This document shows positions 7,253 through 17,777 of a DNA stretch of 64,000 bases, piece after piece. A program made the translations under genes and the position numbers. The notes under the pieces are model-generated. The model ran no database searches. It saw only the letters and a program-made list of their open reading frames with translations, and was not told the DNA's origin. The stretch is from Luteibaculum oceani (lineage in GTDB: Bacteria > Bacteroidota > Bacteroidia > Flavobacteriales_D > Luteibaculaceae), in the NCBI RefSeq assembly GCF_007995015.1, contig NZ_VORB01000005.1:124001-188000 (forward strand), in the 5' to 3' direction. Position 1 is the stretch's first letter. Each line of letters opens with the position of its first letter.

Positions 7253-8020
7253 CTATTTTTTAGTGCAGACAACCTGATCCTTAAACTTTAAACTAACTTT
7301 TTGGTACCTATTCCAGCCTTTGTACGAAAGACCTTGTAGGTAGAATATTTTTAGGTTTTCGAATTTGGTTTCCGACTCGGAGTCATCTCCAAATTCAATA
7401 ATATGATTTCCCACCCTTGGCACGAACTCAAACTCCTGATTTTCATTAACATACAATTGTTGAAGTTGCGCTTTTAAAAACTCATCTTCATCAATCTGCT
7501 TGGCCAACTTATATATGGAAGCTAATAATGGCGCAGCTTCCAGCGATTTATCTTTTAAATATTTCCGAGAAATATTTCCATTTACGGTTAGTACCCTCGC
7601 CGTAAAATTTTTGGATAACGGCATAATTTCACCCTCAGCATTAAGGTAAAATCCATTGCCATCTGGGTAAATAATGCGGGCCAAAGGCTTTTTTTGTTTC
7701 AACTTAACGTGGATATCCCCTCGAATACTGGTATAAACTTTTACGTGTTTTACGTGTGGAATTTCTAAAAGCAATTGCTCCAAGGCGTAGAAATCTATTT
7801 CAGAAATGGGTTTTCCTATTAGATTTTCATTCCTACTTAGAATTTTGGTTTCCACATCGCGCTTGGTAATAAATGAAAGGCCCTCGCGTGGATCTACCTG
7901 CACCTTAATGGCATTACACGCCAATTCGCTGTGCTTTTTGGCGTTGAAAGCCAAAATAAGCACAAGAACGAGCGGCATAAGCACCCAAGTTGCTACTATT
8001 TTAATCCACGGTTTTTTCAT
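7253..8020 (-). CDS. ftsQ: Cell division protein FtsQ/DivIB
   Basis: 255 residues. A short cytoplasmic N-terminus (MKKPWIK), one membrane helix (~7-25), then a POTRA-like region (LSFITKRDVETKIL and YALEQLLLEIPHVKHVKVYT) and the beta-rich FtsQ domain. Overall similarity to E. coli FtsQ is low, as usual in Bacteroidota, so the call leans on topology plus its position between murC and ftsA. It forms the periplasmic FtsQLB complex with FtsL and FtsB. Confidence 0.9.
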   Translation of the reverse strand: MKKPWIKIVATWVLMPLVLVLILAFNAKKHSELACNAIKVQVDPREGLSFITKRDVETKILSRNENLIGKPISEIDFYALEQLLLEIPHVKHVKVYTSIRGDIHVKLKQKKPLARIIYPDGNGFYLNAEGEIMPLSKNFTARVLTVNGNISRKYLKDKSLEAAPLLASIYKLAKQIDEDEFLKAQLQQLYVNENQEFEFVPRVGNHIIEFGDDSESETKFENLKIFYLQGLSYKGWNRYQKVSLKFKDQVVCTKK

Positions 8021-9379
8021 CTATTCCTGTGTTCCTTCCATTATTTTTTTCACCGGATCTACCATTTTAGAGATATCGCCAGCTCCTGCTAATACCAGTA
8101 CATCTCCATCGAATTTAGCTGCGTAATGCAGCAAATCGAAGGGGGCAATACAAGCTTTATCTTCACAATTAATTTTCTCCAGTAAAGCCTCAGAACACAC
8201 TCCTGGAATGGGCTCTTCGCGGGCTGGATATATGGGTAGTAGAAGTACTTTAGTGAAAGCACTTAATTGTTCGGCAAACTCATTTAAAAAGTCGCGAGTT
8301 CTCGAGTATAAATGCGGCTGGAAAACAAGCGTAATCTTTTTGCCTGGATACAATTCCTTTAGCGCAGATCCCAGAGCTGCTAATTCGTTGGGATGGTGCG
8401 CATAGTCGTCAATCAACACCCCGTTAACGCCTTGGTAAATGGCTTCGAATCTTCTTTTAACCCCTGCATAAGTTTCCATAGCGGTTGAAATTTTTTGGTT
8501 GGTAATTCCATACATAACAGCCATGGAGCAGGCCGCCAATGCATTCTCGGTATTGTACTTACCAGGCATAAGCCAAGTAAATTGGATCTGATTATTCTGA
8601 ATTTTAAGCTTTACTTCTACTTTGCCTTCAACTATAGCTCTTGATTGTATAGCGTATACATCGGAGGGATAGTGTTTTGCGTCTTTCTTTTTTAATTCCT
8701 CACCAACCTGCTGGTGTAGCAACAATTCATCTGAAACGCTATTCGCGAATTGATGGAATGCATCGTAAAACGCATCGGAATTGGAATAAATATCCAGGTG
8801 ATCGGGATCTACAGAGGTAATAACCGCCCATTTTGGCGATAGGTGTAAGAAACTTCTATCGAATTCGTCGGCCTCTACAATAAGCACCTCGGGATTATCA
8901 TCCATAATAATATTAGACCCGTAGTTTGCAGAAATCCCACCTATAAAAGCAAGCACCCTATAACCAGCCGACTTAAAAATATGAGCGGTAATAGAGGTAG
9001 TGGTGGTTTTACCATGCGTACCAGCAATAGCAACGGTTGGAATTTCTTTCGAAAGCCAACCCAATACTTCGCTTCGTTTAAAAATGGGTAATCCCAAGCT
9101 TCTAAACTGCGCTAGGCGTTTTAAGTCTTTTGGTACTGCAGGGGTATAAATAACCGCTGTTTCATCTATTAACCAACTTCCGGGCAAGGCATCTTCGCTA
9201 TCGGTAAAGGTTACTGGTATCCCTTTAGATTTTAACAAATCAGTGGTATCAGACTCGAACCTATCGTAACCTGCAACCTGCAATCCTTTAGCCGCATAAT
9301 ATTGTGCCAAGGCAGACATACCTATTCCTCCAATTCCGAGGAAATACAAGTTTTTATATGTCTGACCGTCTTTATGCAT
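8021..9379 (-). CDS. murC: UDP-N-acetylmuramate--L-alanine ligase MurC
   Basis: 452 residues, cytoplasmic. Adds L-Ala to UDP-MurNAc using ATP. N-terminal dinucleotide-like motif GIGGIGMSALA (15-25), Mur ligase P-loop GTHGKTTTT (120-128), and the central DPDHLDIYSN and YAHHPNEL motifs. The start overlaps the murG stop by 8 bp and the stop abuts ftsQ without a gap, suggesting translational coupling. Together with MurD and MurE in this operon it builds the stem peptide; murF is not in this cluster. Confidence 0.98.
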   Translation of the reverse strand: MHKDGQTYKNLYFLGIGGIGMSALAQYYAAKGLQVAGYDRFESDTTDLLKSKGIPVTFTDSEDALPGSWLIDETAVIYTPAVPKDLKRLAQFRSLGLPIFKRSEVLGWLSKEIPTVAIAGTHGKTTTTSITAHIFKSAGYRVLAFIGGISANYGSNIIMDDNPEVLIVEADEFDRSFLHLSPKWAVITSVDPDHLDIYSNSDAFYDAFHQFANSVSDELLLHQQVGEELKKKDAKHYPSDVYAIQSRAIVEGKVEVKLKIQNNQIQFTWLMPGKYNTENALAACSMAVMYGITNQKISTAMETYAGVKRRFEAIYQGVNGVLIDDYAHHPNELAALGSALKELYPGKKITLVFQPHLYSRTRDFLNEFAEQLSAFTKVLLLPIYPAREEPIPGVCSEALLEKINCEDKACIAPFDLLHYAAKFDGDVLVLAGAGDISKMVDPVKKIMEGTQE

Positions 9380-10475
9380 GACTTAATTCTGCTATAATTT
9401 TTACAATATCCTGCGTGGCATTAGGCTTAGCCATTCCCTTCATGGCTACTTCTAAAGCAACCCTATCCTCTGGGTTTTGAGCCAACTTTAGTACCTCGGG
9501 AATTAGTTTGTTAATCTCTTTTTGCTCCACCAAAACCGCAGCATTCTTGTTTATAAGTGCCTGAGCATTTTTTAATTGGTGATTTTCTGCCACAAAGGGC
9601 GATGGAACAAACACACAGGCTTTTCCTAAATACTGTAATTCCGAAATGGCTATTGCTCCAGCTCTACTCACCACAATATCCGCTGCAGCGTAGGCTGTAG
9701 CCATATCTTCTATAAATTCTTCTATTCTTAATGAGTGGTTATGCTCCGATAACTTTTGCAGTTCGGCTGCATGTTTATTCCAGAAAATCTTACCGGTTTG
9801 CCAAAACAGACATAGATTGGCATCGGTAATGCCACCGAATTCTTCTAAAAGCAATTCGTTAATAGCTCCCGCCCCTAGCGATCCTCCAACTACTAGTACC
9901 ATTTGCTTTTTGGGGTCCATGCCCAAAGCTTCTTTAGCACTATCGCGAGTAAGTTCTGTTTTAAGCTGCTTTCTTACCGGATTTCCAGTTTGAATTGCAA
10001 TACCGTCAGGAAAGAAATTGGCAGCCTCATCGTAAGCAGTGCATACTTTAGCCACCCTTTTTGCCAACAACTTATTGGTTAGCCCTGCAAAAGAATTTTG
10101 CTCTTGCAATACACAGGGCACACCCATTTTAGATGCTACAAATAACAAGGGACCCGAAGCATATCCACCTACCCCAACGGCCACATCGGGATTAAAGGAC
10201 CGCACAATTCTTTTCGCTTTTTGCAAGCTGGATATTACCCTAAATGGGAATTTCAAGTTCTCAAAACTCAAGCTTCGTTGTAGCCCTCTGATGTTCAACC
10301 CCTCTATCTTATATCCTGCTTTAGGAACTTTTTCCATTTCCATTTTCCCTTCCGCACCTACAAATAGGATATCGCATTGGGGATATTGCGACTTTATTTC
10401 ATCTGCAATAGCAATGGCTGGGAAAATATGCCCCCCAGTTCCTCCTCCGCTTATGATAACCCTACGCAACTCCAT
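9372..10475 (-). CDS. murG: UDP-GlcNAc transferase MurG (lipid II synthesis)
   Basis: 367 residues from the chosen start. The frame extends 20 codons upstream, but that extension lies inside ftsW; the Met at 10475 (MELRRVIISGGGTGGH) places the glycine-rich GGGTGGH motif at 10-16, as in other MurG. The C-terminal half holds GGSLGA, SRAGAIAISEL and FVAENHQLKNA, the UDP-GlcNAc site of GT28 enzymes. MurG adds GlcNAc to lipid I at the inner face of the membrane. The start overlaps ftsW by 14 bp. Confidence 0.97.
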   Translation of the reverse strand: MELRRVIISGGGTGGHIFPAIAIADEIKSQYPQCDILFVGAEGKMEMEKVPKAGYKIEGLNIRGLQRSLSFENLKFPFRVISSLQKAKRIVRSFNPDVAVGVGGYASGPLLFVASKMGVPCVLQEQNSFAGLTNKLLAKRVAKVCTAYDEAANFFPDGIAIQTGNPVRKQLKTELTRDSAKEALGMDPKKQMVLVVGGSLGAGAINELLLEEFGGITDANLCLFWQTGKIFWNKHAAELQKLSEHNHSLRIEEFIEDMATAYAAADIVVSRAGAIAISELQYLGKACVFVPSPFVAENHQLKNAQALINKNAAVLVEQKEINKLIPEVLKLAQNPEDRVALEVAMKGMAKPNATQDIVKIIAELSHA

Positions 10476-11637
10476 ACTCTTTCTTGAATTGGTTTTTAGA
10501 TGGGTTATCCTCGTCGTACACCGAACGAGAAACACTTAAAATCATTCCAATGGCCAAACAAGTAAACAGGGTAGATGTCCCCCCTAAACTCACTAGTGGT
10601 AAGGGTTGCCCAGTTACAGGTATAACATTGGTAGCCACCGCCATATTGGTTAGCGCCTGAAATACAATAAGCATGCTGAGGCCCGTAACTACATAGGCAC
10701 CGAAAGGTTTCTCGCAGCGCGTGGCTATTTTAATACTTCTAAGTAATAGGATGAGGTAGAGCAATACCAGACCAACACCACCAATAATAGAGCCATACTC
10801 TTCTATTATAAAGGCATAGATCATATCGGAATATGGGTGAGGAAGGAAGTTTCTACTGGCTCCCTTACCGGGACCGTTGGGCAGCAAACCTCCATTAGCT
10901 ATTGCGTACTTGGCGTGTTCCACCTGGTAATTGGTTTCGGATTTAGCCGAACCAAAATTTTCAATTCTACTTTTCCAAGTTGCCATCCTGGGTAGTACAT
11001 CGGGATAGGAACCCGCAATTTGGATGAGCATAAAAAATCCAACTCCAGCAGAGATTACTAATACAGATAATTGTTTTAATGGAACCCCTGCGATAAACAT
11101 GAGTAAAAAACAAACCGCCCCCAAAAGGGCTGCAGTGGAGAAGTTAGCAGGAAGGATTAAGCCACAAATTAAAGCAACTGCCCCCGATGCTGGAATTAAT
11201 ACTCGTCGATAATCCTCTATAAACTCCTTGCGCATAGCTAGCATTCTAGACAAGAAGACTATGAGCACGATTTTAGCTAAATCGGAAGTTTGAAAAGATT
11301 GGTTAATACCTGGAATAATCAACCATCTATTCGCATTGTTAATACTACTTCCCTTAAGTAGGGTAAACAGCAGTAAACCAGCACTTAACCACATTAAAAG
11401 CACTGATATTTTTGAAAAATAGGTAAAGCGAACTCTGTGTATAACATACATAAGCGCAAAGCCCACCAACATGATTATCCCGTGTTTAAGGATAATTTGT
11501 TCTGGGAGTCCATCTCTTTGCTTAAAGGCCAAAGCCGACACCGAGCTGTATACCGCCAAAATGGATATAATGGCTAGGCAGCAGCTTAGCAGCCAGATTT
11601 TTTTATCGCCCTGTATGTTCTTAAATAGTTCGCTCAT
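10462..11637 (-). CDS. ftsW: Septal peptidoglycan polymerase FtsW (SEDS family)
   Basis: 391 residues with about ten membrane helices. SEDS features include the extracytoplasmic YQVEHAKYAIANGGLLPNGPG region, followed by FLPHPYSDMIYAFIIEEYG and VIPVTGQPLPLVSLGGTS, both conserved in FtsW/RodA. SEDS proteins polymerise glycan strands from lipid II and work with a class B PBP, here the ftsI product of the same operon. Gene order murD-ftsW-murG argues for FtsW rather than RodA. It starts 2 bases after the murD stop. Confidence 0.97.
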   Translation of the reverse strand: MSELFKNIQGDKKIWLLSCCLAIISILAVYSSVSALAFKQRDGLPEQIILKHGIIMLVGFALMYVIHRVRFTYFSKISVLLMWLSAGLLLFTLLKGSSINNANRWLIIPGINQSFQTSDLAKIVLIVFLSRMLAMRKEFIEDYRRVLIPASGAVALICGLILPANFSTAALLGAVCFLLMFIAGVPLKQLSVLVISAGVGFFMLIQIAGSYPDVLPRMATWKSRIENFGSAKSETNYQVEHAKYAIANGGLLPNGPGKGASRNFLPHPYSDMIYAFIIEEYGSIIGGVGLVLLYLILLLRSIKIATRCEKPFGAYVVTGLSMLIVFQALTNMAVATNVIPVTGQPLPLVSLGGTSTLFTCLAIGMILSVSRSVYDEDNPSKNQFKKEYGVA

Positions 11638-11639
11638 TG

Positions 11640-12974
11640 TTACAGTGATCTCACCGCTTCTTTAAACTGGTTTCCTCTATCCTCGTAATTTTCGAAAAGG
11701 TCGAAGCTGGCACATGCTGGAGAAAGCAATACACACTCCCCTTTTTTGCCCAATTGGTATGCCGTTTCTACCGCTTGCTTTGCCGATGCCGTTTCTACAA
11801 TGGTTGGAATGACTCCAGAGAATGCCTCCAGAATTTTATGGTTTTCCTTTCCAAGGCAGATAATTGATTTCACTTTTTCCTGTACTAAGGGAACCAGACT
11901 ACTGTAATCGTTTCCTTTATCTACTCCACCAACTATCCATATCACTGGCTTATCGGCGCTTTCTAATGCCCACCAGGTAGAGTTTACGTTGGTTGCTTTT
12001 GAATCGTTAATGAATTCAATTCCATGAACTGAGGCAACAAACTCCAATCTATGTGGAATTCCTTCGAATTGTTGAAGGCTTTCTCTTACTGCCTCTTTTC
12101 TGATGTTTAGCAAGTTGGCAGCAATACCAGCAGCCATTGCATTTTGCACATTGTGCTTTCCGTGTAACGCTAAATCGTGGATGGACATAATTAAGCTATT
12201 TGTGGTTAGGTGAAATTCTATGTTGTCGGCATTTAATTTTGCTGCCGTATTTTGTTTTTCTACGCTGAATTCGAATATGGTTGAGCTGATTAATGCTCTA
12301 TCCAAATACTTTTGGGTAAGGGCGTCATCGGCATTGATTATCGCGAATTGCCCCGCTTTTTGTTTTTCTAAAAGCGACAATTTGGATTTGGCATAATTCT
12401 CCACTTTGTATTGGTAGCGATCTAAATGATCGTCGGTAATATTGCAAAGCACCGCAACGTCTGGGGCAAATTTTCGCAAGCCATCAATCTGAAAAGAAGA
12501 CAATTCTAATACCCAGTAATCTTTATCTCCTTCGGCTAGTTGAGCCGCCCAACTTTTACCTACATTTCCAGCCAAACCAACATCCAGCCCTGCTCTTTTA
12601 AAAATATCGTAAGTCCAAAGGGTGGTGGTTGTTTTTCCATTGCTACCCGTAATGCCTATGGTTTTACCAGAAGCATATCTTGCAGCAAACTCTATCTCAT
12701 CTTCCCAGGAAATGTTTTTCGAAATCGCCTCTTTAATAAGCGGAGCAGTTTCGGGGATTCCCGGACTTTTTATAATAAGGTCACAATCATTCAACAAGTC
12801 CTTGCTGTGTCCATTTTCCTCATAAGAAATACCCAAATTATCGAGAAGTGCTTTTCGGGCAGGAGCAATAGCCTTGGCATCAGAAAGCATGACATTCCAC
12901 CCCTTCTTTTTAGCCAACACTGCAGCACCGCAGCCACTTTCACCTCCCCCTAATATGAGTACCTTCTTATTCAT
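11640..12974 (-). CDS. murD: UDP-MurNAc-L-alanine--D-glutamate ligase MurD
   Basis: 444 residues. N-terminal GGGESGCGAAVLAKK (9-23) resembles a Rossmann loop; the ATP loop GSNGKTTTT lies at 110-118. Central CNITDDHLDRY and the late FINDSKATNVNSTWWAL motif, which contacts nucleotide, are diagnostic of MurD. It adds D-Glu, the product of the murI gene further along the window. The start codon shares one base with the mraY stop. Confidence 0.98.
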   Translation of the reverse strand: MNKKVLILGGGESGCGAAVLAKKKGWNVMLSDAKAIAPARKALLDNLGISYEENGHSKDLLNDCDLIIKSPGIPETAPLIKEAISKNISWEDEIEFAARYASGKTIGITGSNGKTTTTLWTYDIFKRAGLDVGLAGNVGKSWAAQLAEGDKDYWVLELSSFQIDGLRKFAPDVAVLCNITDDHLDRYQYKVENYAKSKLSLLEKQKAGQFAIINADDALTQKYLDRALISSTIFEFSVEKQNTAAKLNADNIEFHLTTNSLIMSIHDLALHGKHNVQNAMAAGIAANLLNIRKEAVRESLQQFEGIPHRLEFVASVHGIEFINDSKATNVNSTWWALESADKPVIWIVGGVDKGNDYSSLVPLVQEKVKSIICLGKENHKILEAFSGVIPTIVETASAKQAVETAYQLGKKGECVLLSPACASFDLFENYEDRGNQFKEAVRSL

Positions 12975-14209
12975 TAGCGGAGCTTAAGGGTTACAACGGT
13001 TAATACGGCAAGCATGAGACCAACAATCCAGAATCTAGCTACGATTTTGGCCTCGTGCATGCCTTTCTTTTGGTAGTGATGGTGGAGCGGGGACATAAGG
13101 AAAACACGTTTTCCTTCGCCAAACTTCCTCTTGGTATACTTGAAATATGCTACTTGAATTATTACTGAAAGATTCTCGATTAGGAAAACTCCACAAAGCA
13201 CAGGGATCAATAACTCTTTGCGAATGGCTATTGCAAAAACTGCAATGATCCCACCCAATGCCAAGCTCCCTGTATCTCCCATAAATACCTTGGCCGGGTA
13301 TGCATTGTACCATAAAAACCCTATACAGGCTCCTACAAATGCAGAAATAAACACCACCAACTCCCCTGCTTTAGGGATGTACATAATATTAAGGTAGTCG
13401 GCAAAAATGAAGTTACCCGACAAGTAGGCCAGTATAGCAAGGGTGATGCCGATTATTGCTGAGGTACCAGTTGCCAGCCCATCTAATCCATCTGTAATGT
13501 TAGCTCCATTGGAAACTGCGGTAGTAATAAAAATTACGATAGGAATGAAAATAAGCCAGGCATATTTATTGGCGTCCTCGCCCATAAACCACAATAACCA
13601 AGCGTAATCGAACTCGTTGTCCTTAACAAAAGGTATGGTGGTTTTCACGTTTTTAGTGGTTTCCCAATCATAAGTTGTTTGCTGGGTATTTTCAACCGAA
13701 AACAAGCTTTTGTTCTCGTGCGAGGTGTTTTCTTTAGTCACCACATCAGGATGGAAATAAAGAACAGCTCCAACAATAATACCTATGCTCACTTGCCCAA
13801 TTACCTTAAAAGATCCGGCCAGGCCTTTTTTGCGCTTTTTAAAAACTTTAATGTAGTCGTCTAAAAATCCGATAGCTCCGAGCCACACCGAAGAAAACAG
13901 CAGCAATTGCACATAGATGTTTGTGAGGTCGGCAAAAAGTAAGGTTGGAATAATAATAGAGGCCAGAATAATTAACCCTCCCATAGTTGGGGTTCCTTGC
14001 TTTTCCTTCTGACCATCAAGACCTAAATCTCTAACGGTTTCTCCCACCTGTTTGGCCAGCAAAAGAGCTATGAGTCTCTTCCCAAATAACATGGAGATAA
14101 TAAGCGAGCAAATAAGTCCCATTCCCGCCCTGAAAGAGATGTACTGAAACACCCCAGCCCCAGGAAGGTCGTAAACAGAATCGAGATATGTAAATAGGTG
14201 GTAAAGCAT
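12974..14209 (-). CDS. mraY: Phospho-MurNAc-pentapeptide transferase MraY
   Basis: 411 residues, integral membrane enzyme forming lipid I from UDP-MurNAc-pentapeptide and undecaprenyl phosphate. Conserved GTPTMGG (72-78), FLDDYIKV (115-122), [13 protein letters not shown] (234-246), [10 protein letters not shown] and SPLHHHYQ motifs are present, including the catalytic aspartates. It is ~50 residues longer than the E. coli enzyme because of a hydrophilic insert at ~156-216, a known tendency in Bacteroidota. It shares one base with the murE stop. Confidence 0.97.
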   Translation of the reverse strand: MLYHLFTYLDSVYDLPGAGVFQYISFRAGMGLICSLIISMLFGKRLIALLLAKQVGETVRDLGLDGQKEKQGTPTMGGLIILASIIIPTLLFADLTNIYVQLLLFSSVWLGAIGFLDDYIKVFKKRKKGLAGSFKVIGQVSIGIIVGAVLYFHPDVVTKENTSHENKSLFSVENTQQTTYDWETTKNVKTTIPFVKDNEFDYAWLLWFMGEDANKYAWLIFIPIVIFITTAVSNGANITDGLDGLATGTSAIIGITLAILAYLSGNFIFADYLNIMYIPKAGELVVFISAFVGACIGFLWYNAYPAKVFMGDTGSLALGGIIAVFAIAIRKELLIPVLCGVFLIENLSVIIQVAYFKYTKRKFGEGKRVFLMSPLHHHYQKKGMHEAKIVARFWIVGLMLAVLTVVTLKLR

Positions 14210-15672
14210 TATTTTTTCAAGAGATTTAAAGTTTGTTTCACCACCTCAGCATCGTCGAAGGGGTGTTTTACTCCATTTATTTCTTGGTAGGTTTCATGAC
14301 CTTTTCCAGCAACCAAAACCACATCTTCCTTATTCGCTTCCTGAATGGCTTGCTTTATAGCTTCGGCACGATCTTCAATCACCGTATACTTCATAAAATG
14401 CTGAGGCTCTACGCCTGCTTTCATGTCGTTAAGTATGGCGGTTGGATTTTCGGTACGTGGGTTATCGGAAGTAAAAACAACACGGTCTGACAATTCGGTA
14501 GCCACCTTGGCCATTTCTGGTCTTTTGGTTTTATCTCTATCGCCGCCGCAACCGATAACAGTAATTATTTTCTCAGTTTTAGTTCGTGTATCGTTTAGGG
14601 TCTTTAGTACATTCTCTAGGGCATCTGGGGTATGGGCATAATCGATAATTACCGTTATCCCGCCCGGAGTTTTTATGTATTGAAATCTACCCGCTACAGG
14701 CCCCAACAGGCTTATAGCCGTTAGTACTTGAAGTGAATCCTGCCCCAACTCCAAAGCAGCCGCGTATATTGCTGCTATGTTATAGGCATTAAACTTCCCT
14801 ATTAGTCTGCAGTGAATTTCTTGATGATTAATTTCGAGCTGCAACCCAGTAAGTAGGTTTTCTATCACCTTTACTTTATAGTCGCATGGGCGTTTAACCG
14901 CGTAGTATCTTTTTCTAGCCTTTGTGTTTTGAAGCATAACCGTACCATTGGCATCATCAAGATTGCTAATAGCAAAGGCATCGGCTGGAAGCATATCGAA
15001 AAAGGCCTTTTTCGCAGCTATATAGTTTGAGAATGTTTTGTGGTAATCGAGGTGATCGTGAGAGATATTGGTAAAAATTCCACCGGTAAATGTGATACCC
15101 GCAACGCGGTTTTGATCTACGGCATGACTAGAAACCTCCATAAATACAAAGCGGCAGCCCGCCTCGCGCATTTCAGACAACAGTTGTTGAAGCGATATTG
15201 CATCGGGAGTGGTATGGGTAGAGGGTTTAACTACACGGTTAATCTTGTTTTCAACCGTACTTACCAACCCTACTTTATAGCCCAATTGCAAGAACAACTC
15301 GTACAACAAGCTTGCAATGGTAGTTTTACCGTTGGTTCCCGTAACACCTACTATTCTTAGGTCTTCGGAAGGGTTATCGAAGAAATTCGAGGCCATATTT
15401 CCCAGTGCCCTACTCGAATCTTGTACTTTTACATAGGTAATCCCTTCGGCAAGTTGATCTGGAAACTCTTCGCAAACTACCGCGATTGCTCCTTTTTCTA
15501 TAGCCGATTCAATGTAGTGATGTCCATCGGAAACCGTTCCTGCAATAGCTACAAAACAATGCAGTTTTCCAACCTTTCTAGAATCGAAGTTTATTTGCTC
15601 TATCGCTATATTGGTATTTCCCTTTACCTCAACGATACGGCAACCGTACAATATGTCTTTCAACAACTTCAT
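14209..15672 (-). CDS. murE: UDP-MurNAc-tripeptide ligase MurE (meso-DAP type)
   Basis: 487 residues. P-loop GTNGKTT at 112-118, substrate motif [15 protein letters not shown], and late [10 protein letters not shown]. The DNPR sequence is the signature of enzymes adding meso-diaminopimelate rather than lysine, so the sacculus should be DAP-type. The start overlaps the ftsI stop by 4 bp. Confidence 0.97.
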   Translation of the reverse strand: MKLLKDILYGCRIVEVKGNTNIAIEQINFDSRKVGKLHCFVAIAGTVSDGHHYIESAIEKGAIAVVCEEFPDQLAEGITYVKVQDSSRALGNMASNFFDNPSEDLRIVGVTGTNGKTTIASLLYELFLQLGYKVGLVSTVENKINRVVKPSTHTTPDAISLQQLLSEMREAGCRFVFMEVSSHAVDQNRVAGITFTGGIFTNISHDHLDYHKTFSNYIAAKKAFFDMLPADAFAISNLDDANGTVMLQNTKARKRYYAVKRPCDYKVKVIENLLTGLQLEINHQEIHCRLIGKFNAYNIAAIYAAALELGQDSLQVLTAISLLGPVAGRFQYIKTPGGITVIIDYAHTPDALENVLKTLNDTRTKTEKIITVIGCGGDRDKTKRPEMAKVATELSDRVVFTSDNPRTENPTAILNDMKAGVEPQHFMKYTVIEDRAEAIKQAIQEANKEDVVLVAGKGHETYQEINGVKHPFDDAEVVKQTLNLLKK

Positions 15673-17777
15673 GAAAGGTCGATTTTTATGGTTTCGTTAG
15701 CGCGGATTCTTCTACCCGGTGGGATGGACTGTTTTTTAACCATTCCTCTACCAGACACAACCACTTGTAGCCCTCTATTTTCCAAAAGATATATGGCGTC
15801 CATCAAGCCCATACCTACTACATTAGGCACCAGTTTGGGATACTTTTCACTCTCGTATGGAAGGATTTCCACCTCGCTATCTTTTGTAGAAGTTCTAGCC
15901 CAAGGCCCCGCCGTCCCTTTGTTCACGGTTCTTACATTAAACTCGTTGAACACAGTTACCAAATCATTGTAGTAGCCGCTTAAGGAAACCGGCACGTTTC
16001 CAGCTAATAATTGATCCTCGGCATTTAGCGGACTGTGGTGCTCTATCTGACTTGCAAAGACTTTATCAGCAATCTCCCTGAAAATGGGTCCCGCCACAAG
16101 GTTACCATAGTACACAGCATTGGATGGCGCATTTACCACCACAATACAACTATACATGGGGTTATCGGCGGGGAAATACCCACAAAATGATGCCTGATAT
16201 GAATATTTAGAAGTGTACTTATATCCGTATGAAGCGTTTGCAATACGGGCAGTACCTGTTTTTCCAGCAATTTTGAAGTGTGCGTTCTTCAAATTAGCTC
16301 CTGTTCCTTCCTCCACAACACCTTCGAGCATCACTTTAAGCTGCTCAATTGTTTTCCTGTTACAAATGGCTGGATTTAAAATTTCGGGCTTAAGGGTTTT
16401 TACAATCTTCCCATTTTTGGCATAGTGCTTTACGAAATTGGGACGAAGTAGCACCCCGTTATTGGCAACGGCATTGTAGAAAGCCAAAATTTGCATTGGC
16501 GTCATTAGCATCTCATAGCCTATGCTCATTTGGGTTAACGATATACCCGACCAGGCCTTATCGCTAGGATGCTGAATTTTTGGTCTACCCTCTCCTGCAA
16601 TTTTTAAACCAAGCGGTTCGTTTAAACGGAAGGAGTATAGCTTGTCTACAAACGCTTGTGGATTTTTACTGTAATGCTTGCTTATAATTTTAGAAACTCC
16701 AATGTTCGAAGACACCTCAAAGGCTCGCTTAACCGAAATTTCTCCATGTCCGCCATCTTTGGTATCATGCATAGGAACATTGTAGTAGTAGTGCACCCCA
16801 TTGCCGGCATCCACGGTATCATCGATGCTTATATGACCATCATCTAAAGCCGCCATTAATGCAGCAAGTTTCATGGTAGACCCGGGCTCGGTAGACTCAC
16901 CTACCGCGTAGTTATAACTTTCGGAATACGCACCAGTTGAAGACCTGGCAAGGTTAGCAATAGCAACAACATTACCTGTTTTCACCTCCATTAGCACGAC
17001 ACAACCATGGTCTGCATCGTGTTTCCTTAACTGATCTAACAGCGCCTTTTCAGCTACATCCTGGATGTTAACGTCGATGGTGGTAATGATATCCATTCCG
17101 TCTTTCGGGTCAATTTGGTTTTCGTCTCCAACTGGCATCCAAACCCCACCACTAAGTCTACGCTCTAGGCGCATCCCTTCCGTTCCAGCTAACACATCAG
17201 AATACGCTCCTTCCAATCCTACGGGATGCACATTTTCCATTTCATAACCAATGGTGCGCTCCGCTAAAATTCCAAAAGGCTTCTTTCTTCGAGTAAACTT
17301 TTCGAAAATCAATCCACCCTTATACCTACCCTTTCTAAAAAGGGGAAAGGTTTTTACCTTTTGCTGTGCCAGATAACCGATGTTGGATTTCACTAATAAA
17401 TAGCGTTCACCTCTTTTTCTAGCGCTTACCAACATGTTTTTATAGGCACGCTGGCTTTTGTCTTTAAAATAATTGCTTAAACAGTATGCAAGAGAATCGA
17501 TTTTGGCGTAAAACACATCATCGGTAAGCGCATCTGCATTTACATCCATCCTTACATTATATACGGGTATAGATGTTGCTAATAAATTACCATCGGCAGA
17601 ATATATATTCCCCCTAACGGCCTTAATTTTTCTGTACTTCGTAGTTAAAGCGGCGGCCTTGTTTTTCCAATGGCTTCCTTCAATAACCTGTATCTTGAAA
17701 ATCCCGAAAATAATGGCCAACCCAGCAACTAGCGCTACGATAAAAACCATGTAATATTTCCATGCCGGTCCCTTCAT
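15669..17777 (-). CDS. ftsI: Class B penicillin-binding protein FtsI (PBP3) with a C-terminal PASTA domain
   Basis: 702 residues. One N-terminal membrane helix (~8-28), dimerisation module with RGNIYSADGNLLATS, then the transpeptidase domain with all three active-site motifs: STMK (300-303, nucleophile Ser300), SSN (356-358) and KTG (506-508). Residues ~648-702 (VPNVVGMGLMDAIYLLENRG and onward) form one PASTA repeat, which binds muropeptides or beta-lactams in other proteins. It cross-links septal peptidoglycan together with FtsW. The start overlaps ftsL by 4 bp. Confidence 0.96.
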   Translation of the reverse strand: MKGPAWKYYMVFIVALVAGLAIIFGIFKIQVIEGSHWKNKAAALTTKYRKIKAVRGNIYSADGNLLATSIPVYNVRMDVNADALTDDVFYAKIDSLAYCLSNYFKDKSQRAYKNMLVSARKRGERYLLVKSNIGYLAQQKVKTFPLFRKGRYKGGLIFEKFTRRKKPFGILAERTIGYEMENVHPVGLEGAYSDVLAGTEGMRLERRLSGGVWMPVGDENQIDPKDGMDIITTIDVNIQDVAEKALLDQLRKHDADHGCVVLMEVKTGNVVAIANLARSSTGAYSESYNYAVGESTEPGSTMKLAALMAALDDGHISIDDTVDAGNGVHYYYNVPMHDTKDGGHGEISVKRAFEVSSNIGVSKIISKHYSKNPQAFVDKLYSFRLNEPLGLKIAGEGRPKIQHPSDKAWSGISLTQMSIGYEMLMTPMQILAFYNAVANNGVLLRPNFVKHYAKNGKIVKTLKPEILNPAICNRKTIEQLKVMLEGVVEEGTGANLKNAHFKIAGKTGTARIANASYGYKYTSKYSYQASFCGYFPADNPMYSCIVVVNAPSNAVYYGNLVAGPIFREIADKVFASQIEHHSPLNAEDQLLAGNVPVSLSGYYNDLVTVFNEFNVRTVNKGTAGPWARTSTKDSEVEILPYESEKYPKLVPNVVGMGLMDAIYLLENRGLQVVVSGRGMVKKQSIPPGRRIRANETIKIDLS

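Noticed and set aside
10039-10539. 166-codon plus-strand frame opposite murG
   Set aside because: Long but purely antisense to conserved MurG motifs, Ser/Pro/Thr-rich, no start signals and no recognisable family.
15421-15972. 183-codon plus-strand frame across the murE/ftsI junction
   Set aside because: Spans two well-supported genes on the other strand; antisense shadow.
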